This document shows positions 16,291-25,458 of a DNA stretch of 46,280 nt, piece after piece. The stretch is taken from assembly GCF_000239855.1 (NCBI RefSeq), contig NZ_BADT01000018.1, positions 1 to 46,280 of the forward strand, given 5' to 3'. The DNA comes from Pseudoalteromonas sp. BSi20652 (GTDB lineage Bacteria > Pseudomonadota > Gammaproteobacteria > Enterobacterales > Alteromonadaceae). A program made the translations under genes and the position numbers. The notes under the pieces were generated by a model that was given only the letters and a program-made list of their open reading frames with translations, ran no database searches and was not told the DNA's origin. Numbering within the stretch: position 1 is the first letter of the stretch; each line of letters starts with the position of its first letter.

Positions 16291-18060
16291 TTAAATATGT
16301 GCATGTTTAAACACGTGCACTTTTGAAAAATATTTAGGTAAACCCCATGCCAGTATAAATCCAATAAGCGGCAACGCCATTTGCATAATAGCGTACACGG
16401 CACTGGTGCGTCTGCTTGCGCCATTGGCAAGCGTAACGGCTTCGGTTGTTATTGTGGCTATGCGCCCGCCGCCAGCTAAAAGCGTGGGGAGGTATTGTCC
16501 AAAACTAATAGCTAAGCCCAGTGCGGCTGCAATTAAAATAGGGGCAAACAACTGAGGTAGTTTTACTTTAAAAAACACCTTGCATGGTGCTGCGCCTAGG
16601 CTTGCTGCAACATGAGAAAAACGAGGATCTAAGCGCCTATAACTGCTCGCAAGTGACAAAAACACATAAGGCAACACAAACAGTAAATGCGTAAGTACTA
16701 CATTAAAAAATGCAGCTTGGTTATTTACCAACTGTTGTATCCATACTAGCCCAAACAAAAAGGCAATACTGGGTACTAATAACGGTAAGTAAATAATTAA
16801 ACTGGTAAAACGAGAAATAGGTTTGTCACTTAACTGCTCTGATTCTAAACACAATAAAGTAAGAATAATGGCAAATAGTGTGGTTACTAAACCGATTGCT
16901 AGCGTATTAAAAAGCGGGCTGCCCATTTGCATTAGCGCACTTTTAAAATGCAGTAGCGTAAATTGCTCAGGCATTGCATCTGGAAAACGCCAAAAACCTG
17001 CAACCGACCACATAACTAAACCAATAAGTGACAACAGTATAAAGCTAATTACTAATGTGGTGAGTACGACCGTTATTTTTTGCCAATAAAATCCGCCGTA
17101 TTCGCGCACTCCATTAGTGAGAGAGTCGCTAAATAGCACTTTTACGGCCTTTTCTGCGCCAAGCCAAAGGGCTAATAACCCGCCTGTAACAGCCAGTTGT
17201 AATAAAGCACCTGCTGAGGCTTTAATACGCAGATTTAAATCAACATCGTTAAACCAATGCATTATTGCAACGGCTAACGTGGGTGGTGTATTTGGGCCTA
17301 ATATAAGAGGCATTTCTACACTTGCGCTTGCATAGGCAAGCACTGCTAAAAGCGGCAAGCGCAGTAGCGGATAAAGGCTTGGGAGTATTACTTTAAAAAA
17401 AGCAGTCATTGGGCAGTAACCCAAATTAAGCGCGACTTTGTGTTGTTGGCGTAACTTTTTGCCAAGCTCAGGTTGCGCCAATACGCCCAGTGCCATTAAT
17501 AACAAGAAAGGAAGTTCTTTAAGTGTTAAGCCTAAAATTATACTAATACCGAACGAATCATGCGGAAACATGCCGTTTGGTGCAAGATCCCAACCGCTCA
17601 ACCAAGGTGATATTAAGCGCGAAATCATACCTGAAGGGGCAATTAAAAACCCCACCGCAATAGCCGCTGCGGCATGAGGTATCACTAATATAGGGCTCAA
17701 TAAACGCTGAATTCGGTTAAGCCACGGGCTATTAAAAAACGCAGCTAAAATCATTAAGGTAATGATAAATGCAAGCAAAGTACTTATTAAGCCCGTTGCA
17801 ACGCTTAAGGTAACCATTTGAGTAAGGCCAGGTGTTTGCCAAAGGGCATTAAAACCTTGCAAGCTAAATGTAGTTTGCTCAAGTACGGGCGCATAACCAA
17901 AGGCAGGCAGCAAGACGCTAATTAAGCCACCAAGTACGGGTAGTATAAGTAAAGCGAGTAAAAATCGCGGGCTAAATTTTACAATGCGCGTAAACATATC
18001 GGTGCTGCACTGCGTTGTTGCTTTGGTATTTACTGGTACACTTTTAGAAATAACGCTCAT
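16291..18060 (-). CDS. ynjC: ABC transporter permease with two fused permease domains, YnjC-like
   Basis: A 589-residue protein with about 12 membrane segments arranged as two homologous permease halves. Each has an EAA-type loop: near NLGYCPMTAFFKVILPSLYPLL in the first half and SLGAAPCKVFFKVKLPQLFAP in the second. This is the double-domain layout of YnjC and ThiP/SfuB-type importers. I start it at the ATG at 18060, not the TTG at 18087, because GGAG lies 8 bases upstream and the start overlaps the ynjB stop as ATGA, a standard coupling arrangement. It partners the substrate-binding protein and ATPase of the same operon. Confidence 0.82.
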   Translation of the reverse strand: MSVISKSVPVNTKATTQCSTDMFTRIVKFSPRFLLALLILPVLGGLISVLLPAFGYAPVLEQTTFSLQGFNALWQTPGLTQMVTLSVATGLISTLLAFIITLMILAAFFNSPWLNRIQRLLSPILVIPHAAAAIAVGFLIAPSGMISRLISPWLSGWDLAPNGMFPHDSFGISIILGLTLKELPFLLLMALGVLAQPELGKKLRQQHKVALNLGYCPMTAFFKVILPSLYPLLRLPLLAVLAYASASVEMPLILGPNTPPTLAVAIMHWFNDVDLNLRIKASAGALLQLAVTGGLLALWLGAEKAVKVLFSDSLTNGVREYGGFYWQKITVVLTTLVISFILLSLIGLVMWSVAGFWRFPDAMPEQFTLLHFKSALMQMGSPLFNTLAIGLVTTLFAIILTLLCLESEQLSDKPISRFTSLIIYLPLLVPSIAFLFGLVWIQQLVNNQAAFFNVVLTHLLFVLPYVFLSLASSYRRLDPRFSHVAASLGAAPCKVFFKVKLPQLFAPILIAAALGLAISFGQYLPTLLAGGGRIATITTEAVTLANGASRRTSAVYAIMQMALPLIGFILAWGLPKYFSKVHVFKHAHI

Positions 18061-19391
18061 TGGCTTACTCCATAACGGGTTTGCCAACCTTGCATAATGG
18101 CATTTACCCAGCTTGGATGAGATTCACTCAATGTGCGTTTAATACCGTTTAAAGGCAGTGCACTTGGATGCGGTTTAGCTGTTTTAAATAAGGCTTGTTG
18201 ATCAGGCGTTAACGTTGATTGAATAAGTACGCTTTTATCGCCCCATATATGCGCTTTTTGCTTTTGAGCTTGCGCTTCAGGGCTGAGTAAAAAATTAGCC
18301 ACTAATTGCGCACTTTGCTGGTGGCTTGCATTGTAAGGGATTGCCACAAAATGGGTATTACTTAAACTGCCATCACTCATTGCGTAACTGCGAATGCTGT
18401 TTGGTAAATCATAGCGTTTTACAGCCGCTGGTACTTCAGGTGCTGAAAAAGTAAAGGCTAAACTCAACTCTGTATCGTCCACAAGGCGGCGCATTTGAGC
18501 ACCACTTTGCATAAAATAAGTGCCACCACGCCAAAGTGTTGGGTGTAGTTTATCTAAAAAGTCCCACAGTGGGCTTAACACTAGCGCTGTGTTTTTAGTT
18601 GTAGCTGATTGGTTTAGCTGCGCTTTAATATTTTCGCTGCTTTGCTGATGCAGTACAACTAAGGCGTATTTTAAAAAGCTCATACCTAAAAAGTCAGGCG
18701 GCTTTGGGTAACTAAAGCGACCAGGGTTTTGTGCGCTCCAGTTTAACAATTCGTTTAATGTCGTCGGCAATTTATTGTTTGCATTACCATTTATTGCAAT
18801 GCTGTCGTAATAAAACGTAAGTGACGCTTGCCCCCATGGAGCCTCCATCCCATTGGTAGGTAAACCAAAATCAAAGGTTACAGCAGGGTTATTAGCCGGA
18901 TCGGTTAATGCAAAGTAGGGGAGTTTATTTGCCCATTGCTTTAAAAGCAGAGAGTGCTCACTCATGGTGGCAAAGTTAGCTCCGTTGATCCACATTAAAT
19001 CTACGCTGCCTTGGTTGTTATTGTTTGCTGATTTTTCGGCAAGTACACGGCTTACGGCTTCGCTGGTATCGCTTAATTTTACATGGACTAAGTTAATGTT
19101 GTACTTAGTTTTAACTTGCTGCGCTGCCCATTGAATATAAGCATTTATTTGCGCGTCGCCGCCCCATGCATAAAAGTATACATCTTGATTGCTACCAAGA
19201 GCTTGAACTTGCTGCCAGCGAGATTGTTGTTGTGTGTTTATTACTAAATTACTTTTACTATTTGAGCTAATAACGGGATTAGCAAACGCAGTGCTCGAAA
19301 AAACAGCTAAATTTGCGATTGTACAAACGCAAAACGCGACACAGCAAAAGCTGTATCGCGCCTGTGTTTGCCAAAACTTAATGGCGAACAT
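18057..19391 (-). CDS. ynjB: ABC transporter periplasmic substrate-binding protein, YnjB-like
   Basis: A 444-residue protein with a signal peptide (hydrophobic about residues 12-36, cleavage after A-F-A). Matching segments for the extracellular solute-binding class include DVYFYAWGGDAQINAYIQWA, VDLMWINGANFATM, YDSIAINGNANN and HFVAIPYNASHQQSAQLVANFLLSPEAQ. It resembles the YnjB group related to iron, thiamine and spermidine binders. It should capture an unknown small solute for the YnjC/YnjD importer. The start overlaps the end of the DUF547 gene by 14 bases and the stop overlaps ynjC by 4 bases. Order and lengths agree with E. coli ynjBCD. Confidence 0.83.
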   Translation of the reverse strand: MFAIKFWQTQARYSFCCVAFCVCTIANLAVFSSTAFANPVISSNSKSNLVINTQQQSRWQQVQALGSNQDVYFYAWGGDAQINAYIQWAAQQVKTKYNINLVHVKLSDTSEAVSRVLAEKSANNNNQGSVDLMWINGANFATMSEHSLLLKQWANKLPYFALTDPANNPAVTFDFGLPTNGMEAPWGQASLTFYYDSIAINGNANNKLPTTLNELLNWSAQNPGRFSYPKPPDFLGMSFLKYALVVLHQQSSENIKAQLNQSATTKNTALVLSPLWDFLDKLHPTLWRGGTYFMQSGAQMRRLVDDTELSLAFTFSAPEVPAAVKRYDLPNSIRSYAMSDGSLSNTHFVAIPYNASHQQSAQLVANFLLSPEAQAQKQKAHIWGDKSVLIQSTLTPDQQALFKTAKPHPSALPLNGIKRTLSESHPSWVNAIMQGWQTRYGVSQ

Positions 19392-20196
19392 TTAAATCCC
19401 AGTTGTAGTCTAAAAATTTAACTTTCATGTCATCATTTTTAAGTGCTTTTTGCTGAGCGGGTATTAGTTTAAGTGCGTCGCTGTATTGCAGGAAAAACTG
19501 CTGTAGCGTGTTTGCACCTCTAAAACCTTTTTCAAAGTCATCGCCGTACCATTTAAATATTGAAGACACGCTTAGCGTATTTTCTTGAGCCATATTGCGT
19601 GTCATATCTGATAAAAAGCGCACTGTTTGCTCTTGCAGTTGGCTCTCTAAATCAGTGGCTGTATACGCTTCTTCTCGAAGCGCTGGGCAACCAATACTTG
19701 CGCAATTTACTGCAAAGTGAATACGTGGGTCGTTGTATTTACCGCTGCCACGTATTAAACCATGCTCTATATCATCAAGGCTGCGAGTTTTGCCAAGTAA
19801 TGGCACAAACTCTTTACTCCATGGTGAGCTAAAAAAGCTCCCTAAGTCTTTAATTGACTTAATATCAGGGTACTTAGTCAATATAAGTTCAACAGTCCAC
19901 GCATTATAAGCATTGATTAAAAAAGCGAGTTGCTTAGGCTTTTCCCATGCGTCAAATTCGCTTTGCGTTACAGCCGTTAACGAATCTAAATACGTTTTTA
20001 GCTGTGCATGCTCACGTTTTATGGCAGCGTAATCAACCTCTGTGCTGTGATTATGGTTAATAGCGACAACATGCTTATTTAACAATGTATTCCAGCTATC
20101 GTGCATGTTTTGGGCTTGGGCCGAGACTGACGTTACAAACGATGTTACAACTAAAGCCGAACCAAGTAGTAATGCTTTTAGAGGTGTTTTAAACAT
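19378..20196 (-). CDS. DUF547 domain secreted protein
   Basis: A 272-residue protein from the ATG at 20196, chosen over an in-frame ATG at 20214 because GAGG lies just upstream and the protein then opens with a signal peptide (MFKTPLKALLLGSALVV..VSAQAQ). The DUF547 core is clear: VDYAAIKRE, QLAFLINAYNAWTVELIL, SIKDLGSFFSSPW, SLDDIEHGLIRG, DPRIHFAVNCASIGCPALREEAY. The Asn, His, Cys and Asp residues in these blocks are the family's conserved set. The biochemical function of DUF547 is unknown; it is probably periplasmic here. It is sandwiched between the TVP38-reductase fusion and the ABC importer and probably takes part in the same pathway. Confidence 0.82.
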   Translation of the reverse strand: MFKTPLKALLLGSALVVTSFVTSVSAQAQNMHDSWNTLLNKHVVAINHNHSTEVDYAAIKREHAQLKTYLDSLTAVTQSEFDAWEKPKQLAFLINAYNAWTVELILTKYPDIKSIKDLGSFFSSPWSKEFVPLLGKTRSLDDIEHGLIRGSGKYNDPRIHFAVNCASIGCPALREEAYTATDLESQLQEQTVRFLSDMTRNMAQENTLSVSSIFKWYGDDFEKGFRGANTLQQFFLQYSDALKLIPAQQKALKNDDMKVKFLDYNWDLNVRH

Positions 20197-20198
20197 AA

Positions 20199-22352
20199 TT
20201 AACCTCGACGCCAAGTGTGGTATTTTTCAAGCAAATTAAGCACTTTTTCAGGTGCATGAGCACGTTTCCACTCACCTGCTGCGTATTTGTTACCTTCAGC
20301 CCAAGTAGGGTAGCTGTGTATAGTACCGAGTATTTTGTTAAGACCTAAGCCGTGTTTCATTGCCAGTACAAACTCAGCAATTAAATCGCCAGCGTGTTCA
20401 GATACTACGGTAACACCGAGTATTTTGTCTTTGCCTTTGGGTGTAATCACTTTAATAAAGCCTTTTGTAGCGCTGTCGGTAATTGCACGGTCTAGCTCTT
20501 CAAATTCAAAGCGAGTAATTTCGTAATCTATGCCTTTGTCTTTTGCATCTTGCTCGTTTAAACCAACACGCGCAACTTCTGGGTCAATAAACGTAGTCCA
20601 CGGAATAACACGGTAATCTACTTTAAACTTTTTAAGGTGACCAAATAAGCCATTTACCGCTGCGTACCAACCCTGATGGGCTGCCACATGCGTAAACTGG
20701 TATGGACCTACAATATCACCCGCTGCAAAAATATTTGGGTAGAGCGTTTCTAAGTATTCGTTAGTTACTACTGTACGGTTAGTTTCTATGCCTAGCTCTT
20801 CAAGACCGTAACCTTTAAGGCGCGCACTTCTACCAACGGCACATAGTAGCTCGTCGTATTCAATATCTATTTCTTTGTCGTCATGTTTAACAACAATATA
20901 TTTTTTACCATCGCGCGTTTCACAGCGAAGTGCTTGGTGCGATGTTAAAATATTAACGCCACTTTCGGTTAACGCTTCGTGAGCAAAAGTAGACACTTCA
21001 AGATCTTCTTTGATCATGATGCGTTCGCTCATTTCAATTTGCGTAACACTTGAACCTAAACGTGCAAAGCTTTGTGCTAATTCGCTACCAATTGGGCCAC
21101 CGCCAAGTACTACAAGTTTTTTAGGTGCTTCGTCTAACTCTGCAAATTTGTTCCACAATGTATCGCTTGTTACATAGCCTGTTTCTTCAATACCAGGTAG
21201 TGGTGGTACAAACGGGCGTGCGCCAGTGGCAATCACAATAGTACGAGCGGTGAGTGTTTGCGTGCCACCGTCGTTAAGTTTAATTTCTACAGTCCACGGG
21301 TCGATTAATTTACCGTAGCCTTTTACAACATCTACGCCTAAATTTGTATAACGCTCAACACTGTCGTGCGGTGCTACATCGGCAATAACTTTATGAACAC
21401 GTGCCATTACTTTTTTGAACGAAAACTGCGGTGTTGCGTTTTCTAGGCCGTAGTTTTCACCGTGGCGAATTTGCTCTGCAATTTTAGCGCTTTTAATGAC
21501 TGCTTTACTTGGAACACAACCGTAGTTTAAACAGTCTCCGCCCATTTCGCCCGCTTCAATAAGGGTTACTTTTGCTTTAACAGCAGCGGCTATATAACTT
21601 GTTACCAAACCACCTGCGCCTGCGCCAATAACAATCATGTTACGGTCGAATTTTTTAGGCTTAGTGTAGTTTTTGTATACGCGACGTTTTTTAAACACGT
21701 TCAAGATTCCTTTAGCAATGAATGGGAATATACCCAATAAAGCGAATGATAAGATTAAGTCCAGCGATAAAATTCCAGATAAGCTCTCTATTTGCGCCAG
21801 TTGCGTACCTGCATTAACAAATACAAATGTACCGGCTAACATACCTAGCTGGCTTACCCAGTAATAAGTCCATGACTTTATTGAAGTAACACCCATTAGT
21901 AAGTTGATTAAAAAGAACGGAAAAACCGGCACTAAACGAAGAGTAAATAAGTAAAATCCACCTTCTTTTTCAACGCCTGCATCAATTGCGGCTAAGCGCT
22001 CAGGAAAACGTTGTTTAATAGTGTCACGTAGTAAGTAACGCGATACTAAAAAGGCAAGTGTTGCGCCAATGGTTGATGCAAAAGATGCAACTAATAAGCC
22101 TTCAACTAAGCCAAATAATGCACCTGCTGCAAGTGTTAAAATAGCGGCGCCTGGTAAAGAGAGAGCTGTTACTACTACGTACAGTAAAAAGAATCCACCA
22201 ATAACGAGTAAAGGTGATTGCTCTTTATATTGATTAAACTGATCCATCGACCCCTTTAAGCCATCAAGCGTAAGTAGTTGGTGTAAGTCAAAATGAAAGA
22301 ACAGGCCGACGGCGGCCGCTGCAATCAATAATAAAAATATTTTTTTAATCAT
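20199..22352 (-). CDS. TVP38/TMEM64 membrane domain fused to a flavin disulfide reductase
   Basis: A 717-residue fusion. Residues 1-220 are a TVP38/VTT (DedA-like) domain: LSLPGAAILTLAAGALFG near 64-81, LAFLVSRYLLRD near 99-110, and RLVPVFPFFLINLLMGVT near 139-156. After a basic linker, residues 239-717 form a mercuric/dihydrolipoamide-reductase-like enzyme with the FAD motif VIGAGAGGLV (241-250), the redox disulfide GGDCLNYGCVPSK (Cys274, Cys279), an NAD(P)H motif VVLGGGPIGSE, the FAD segment FAAGDIVG, and the dimer-interface His in IHSYPTWAEG. No N-terminal HMA domain or C-terminal vicinal Cys pair is present, so true mercuric reductase activity is unlikely. It heads the operon, 3 bases ahead of the DUF547 start. 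Confidence 0.87.
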   Translation of the reverse strand: MIKKIFLLLIAAAAVGLFFHFDLHQLLTLDGLKGSMDQFNQYKEQSPLLVIGGFFLLYVVVTALSLPGAAILTLAAGALFGLVEGLLVASFASTIGATLAFLVSRYLLRDTIKQRFPERLAAIDAGVEKEGGFYLFTLRLVPVFPFFLINLLMGVTSIKSWTYYWVSQLGMLAGTFVFVNAGTQLAQIESLSGILSLDLILSFALLGIFPFIAKGILNVFKKRRVYKNYTKPKKFDRNMIVIGAGAGGLVTSYIAAAVKAKVTLIEAGEMGGDCLNYGCVPSKAVIKSAKIAEQIRHGENYGLENATPQFSFKKVMARVHKVIADVAPHDSVERYTNLGVDVVKGYGKLIDPWTVEIKLNDGGTQTLTARTIVIATGARPFVPPLPGIEETGYVTSDTLWNKFAELDEAPKKLVVLGGGPIGSELAQSFARLGSSVTQIEMSERIMIKEDLEVSTFAHEALTESGVNILTSHQALRCETRDGKKYIVVKHDDKEIDIEYDELLCAVGRSARLKGYGLEELGIETNRTVVTNEYLETLYPNIFAAGDIVGPYQFTHVAAHQGWYAAVNGLFGHLKKFKVDYRVIPWTTFIDPEVARVGLNEQDAKDKGIDYEITRFEFEELDRAITDSATKGFIKVITPKGKDKILGVTVVSEHAGDLIAEFVLAMKHGLGLNKILGTIHSYPTWAEGNKYAAGEWKRAHAPEKVLNLLEKYHTWRRG

Positions 22353-22367
22353 GTTCTCTCTCTTAAT

Positions 22368-22680
22368 TAGGGTCTGTTGACCTTTGCGGATTGAAATTTG
22401 TTCAATCTAGATGCAATTTAATCGCGGCGCGAGGTTGTAACCTAGTGGAATAAGTCAAAACCGAGCAAAGCTTCCGCGTCCTGCTCACGCCCCTTACCTA
22501 CATCCATTTAGGCAACAAAGAGTTAATTGCATCTAGATATAGCCCTTTGGGCAGACCTGTTTGGCATTAATCCTAGGTTATCGCCTATTTATGGGGAGTA
22601 ACCACACCACATAGGTTCTGCCTTGTTTAAATACCAAACAGACTACTGCAAATTCAATCTTAAAAGTTCAATAGACCCTA
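22368..22680. mobile_element. MITE-like element with nested inverted repeats
   Basis: About 313 bases bounded by imperfect terminal inverted repeats of about 32 bases: TAGGGTCTGTTGACCTTT at 22368 and, reversed, TAGGGTCTATTGAACTTT ending at 22680. The similarity continues inward through GATTGAA and TTTG. A second inverted pair lies inside (TCTAGATGCAATTTAA at 22406-22421 and TTAATTGCATCTAGA at 22523-22537). The outermost TA on each side could be a TA target duplication. No transposase is encoded. The right end stops 4 bases from the next gene's stop codon, so the element fills nearly the whole gap between the operon and the second TonB receptor. Confidence 0.65.
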
Positions 22681-22684
22681 GTCT

Positions 22685-25045
22685 TTAAAAATTATGTGTA
22701 AGCGTTAGCTTGGCGTTAATTGGCAACTCAGGAAAAGCCAACGTTGCACCAAAGTAACCGCCTTCAAATACTGGGCGCCAGTTTTTTTGATTCGTTACGT
22801 TGTTCACATCTAATCGTAACTTGGTACTAGGCGTAAAAGCATAGCTAGTATTTACGTTTAATGTGTACTGATCACGAATCTTTACCGTCGCCAAAAAGTC
22901 TAATGGGTAACTCTTTGTATATAGACCTGAAAAACCCGTTTGCCATTTCGAATTAATTGAATAATTTCCATTAAAGCTGAACGATTGCTCAGGAATGCCC
23001 TGTACACGGGTGTTTGAAGGTGCAAAAGCGGTAAAACTAGGTGCGCCAACACTCGTACCTGCAATAATATCTGGACGTGAGTTGTCAAATGCATCAGCGA
23101 CTTGTGCTGAATCTTGACTACTTGCAGAATTATCGTAGCGAGCGTCGATATAGCTGTAGCCGGCACTCAACCAATAAGGGTAAGCATCATAAAATACTTG
23201 GCTTTCAAAACCGGTAGTACGAATGCCGGTATTACTACCATCGCGATTACGTAAACTACGGCGTTGGCTAAACACGGCACCATCAGCGTACCAATCGCTG
23301 TCTGTTGGCGCGTATTTTAAACCAAATTCAACTAAGGTATTTTCGGTTGAAAAGTTTTGGGCGCTAATCGTATTGTCGCCACCTAAAGATGTGCCGCCAG
23401 CCATGCTGTTTGATGTGGCTTCGTTGTAGCTTGCTGCACCATAAGTAGTGTAATCAGCGTTTAATCGGTAATTAAAACTAACCTGCCCAGAGTGTAGCTT
23501 ATCGTTAATGCTATCACGAGCTGCAATTTCACCTTCAGGTGCTATTGGATCGTGTGCGTCTACGTCATAAAAATCAATGCGGTAGCCAACACTTGTATGA
23601 AATTTACTTGTCCAATCTGAATCTTGCTGAATAGCAAAACCTGTTTGCCATGAGCGCGAATCGGTCGTGTCTGATAAGTTAAAGTCGCCACTGCCATCGT
23701 TATTAATATCGTATTGACCACCAGGAGATACAAATACACCTGGGCTAATTTCAATTAAACGTGCTTGTTGTGCATCGGTTAAAGGAATACGGCGATTTGA
23801 AAGTGGGCCGGTTAAATCAATAGGTAGATCGGCTTCTGTTGTAAATTGGCTGTAGCCTAATACGCGGTTATAACGTACATCAAATGCAAAAATTGTTTGC
23901 TGATCGTTACTCCATTGGTAGGTAAGCTCGGTACGGTTTTGCGCTGTGTCGGCTCCGTCTATAATTTCAACAAAGCTATTTTGCGCAATTTCTTCACGTT
24001 GTAAATGTTGAAAATACGTAATGTTTTTTATTGATGCATTGTTTGAAAGTTCACGCTTATAAATACTGTGTAGTAAATAAGTAGTGGCTTCGTTTTGATT
24101 GTCAGGGTCGGTAAGCACTGTACTGCGGTCTATTTTAACTTGTCCAGTAGGAGAGATTATTGAACCTGCTGCAGGTACCGTGCTGCCGTTTGCTTGCACG
24201 CCTTGACCGGTAATATAAAGGCCGTGATCTATGAGCGCTTGAGTAGGGCGGTTAATGCCTGCGTTATCGGTAAATTCAACTTGGTATAACTCAAAGTTAA
24301 TATCCCAGCTGCTTTTGTCATCGGGTAATACACGTAATGATGCAAATAAGCTGTCGCTTTTCGTGCCCGAAAAGTCGTAGTAACTGCCGTTATCAATATG
24401 TTCAGCGCTTACTCTAAAACCTACTTTGTCTTTTACTATAGGTGTACTGTAATCTACTAAAACACTGTACTGATCCCATCGACCTGCAGATACCGTTGCT
24501 TTGCCTTTACTTTCGTCAGTTGATGCTTTTTTAGAATGTAAGTTTACAAAACCACCGTTTCGTTGGCTTGAGCCAAATAATACCGGTGGTGCGCCTTTTA
24601 CTACATCTATCTGTTCTATAGAGTTAAATGATAACGGCACACCAAAGCCATTATTACCCGCTTGGCGGCGTGTACCATCTTGGAAAAGTTCACCTAATTG
24701 CCCACGAATAGTCGGTAAGCTTGGTGCGCCAAAACCACTGGCTGAATACGTATTAGGGCTTACTGCGAGCACGTCTTGTAAAGTCGTAATATTTAGCTGC
24801 TCTATTAACTCGCTTGAAATTGGTGTTACTGAGCGGGCTATATCTTGTAGGGCTAAGTTGTCGCCAAAAGGACCGTCTACAGTGGCATTTTTAACCGAAA
24901 GACCTTGAGATTTAATAACTTGGCCAGCCACTTCAATGCGCTCTATTGCGCCTTCTTTTGTTGTTTTTGATTCTTCGGCTGCAAAAGCATAAAGTGGTGT
25001 ATTTAATATAGTGGCTAAGGAAAGTGCTAAATATGCGTGTTTCAA
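22685..25045 (-). CDS. TonB-dependent outer-membrane receptor, siderophore-type
   Basis: A 786-residue protein with a signal peptide (cleavage after about Y-A-F-A-A). The plug domain contains SVTPISSELIEQLNITTLQDVLAVSPN, PTIRGQLGELFQDGTRR and IEQIDVVKGAPPVLFGSSQRNGGFVNLHSK. The barrel is about 600 residues, ends in the terminal Phe (KLTLTHNF) and includes a long NQKNWRPVFEGGYFGATL tail. Size and plug resemble siderophore or small-ligand receptors rather than the large glucan receptor in this window, but the ligand is not identifiable. I could not see a convincing Fur box upstream. It is monocistronic: about 330 bases separate it from the downstream operon, with the MITE-like element between. 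Confidence 0.82.
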   Translation of the reverse strand: MKHAYLALSLATILNTPLYAFAAEESKTTKEGAIERIEVAGQVIKSQGLSVKNATVDGPFGDNLALQDIARSVTPISSELIEQLNITTLQDVLAVSPNTYSASGFGAPSLPTIRGQLGELFQDGTRRQAGNNGFGVPLSFNSIEQIDVVKGAPPVLFGSSQRNGGFVNLHSKKASTDESKGKATVSAGRWDQYSVLVDYSTPIVKDKVGFRVSAEHIDNGSYYDFSGTKSDSLFASLRVLPDDKSSWDINFELYQVEFTDNAGINRPTQALIDHGLYITGQGVQANGSTVPAAGSIISPTGQVKIDRSTVLTDPDNQNEATTYLLHSIYKRELSNNASIKNITYFQHLQREEIAQNSFVEIIDGADTAQNRTELTYQWSNDQQTIFAFDVRYNRVLGYSQFTTEADLPIDLTGPLSNRRIPLTDAQQARLIEISPGVFVSPGGQYDINNDGSGDFNLSDTTDSRSWQTGFAIQQDSDWTSKFHTSVGYRIDFYDVDAHDPIAPEGEIAARDSINDKLHSGQVSFNYRLNADYTTYGAASYNEATSNSMAGGTSLGGDNTISAQNFSTENTLVEFGLKYAPTDSDWYADGAVFSQRRSLRNRDGSNTGIRTTGFESQVFYDAYPYWLSAGYSYIDARYDNSASSQDSAQVADAFDNSRPDIIAGTSVGAPSFTAFAPSNTRVQGIPEQSFSFNGNYSINSKWQTGFSGLYTKSYPLDFLATVKIRDQYTLNVNTSYAFTPSTKLRLDVNNVTNQKNWRPVFEGGYFGATLAFPELPINAKLTLTHNF

Positions 25046-25458
25046 ACGTTTTCTCTCTATAATTATGTATTGACGGCGATAAAGACCGAAAGGTATAAAA
25101 ATAACTTTCAGTTAACTTTAATTCTTTTATTTTTTAGAACATAAACAATGACGTATTTTAAGATTGGTTATTAATTATTATGGTTTTACTGGTTAATCAG
25201 AAATAATAGCTGAATTATATTACATTAAACATAAATGTCTGCTTTTAATAAGATTTTTAATTATAGACTACTTTTAAGTACACGCCATTTCATACATATC
25301 AGTCTCTTTAAAAGTATTTACAAAACCGCAGACGGTGGTGTTTTAATTATCAGAATGTAGTTTTAATTGAAAAAAGTTAAACTTTTTTGAAATAAAAAAT
25401 GTTTTATACGGTCTTCATAACTTCAAGGTTTATTAATATATTTTTTAAAGGAAGTTTT
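25046..25458. other. 413-bp AT-rich divergent intergenic region
   Basis: No gene is supported here. The strongest structure is an inverted repeat AAAAAAGT-TAA-ACTTTTTT at 25370-25388, 71 bases before the DoxX-like start, which could be an operator or a weak hairpin. The region must contain promoters for both divergent genes. Confidence 0.4.

Noticed and set aside
20199-22352. Calling the reductase a mercuric reductase (MerA)
   Set aside because: No N-terminal HMA domain, no C-terminal vicinal Cys pair and no mer genes nearby.
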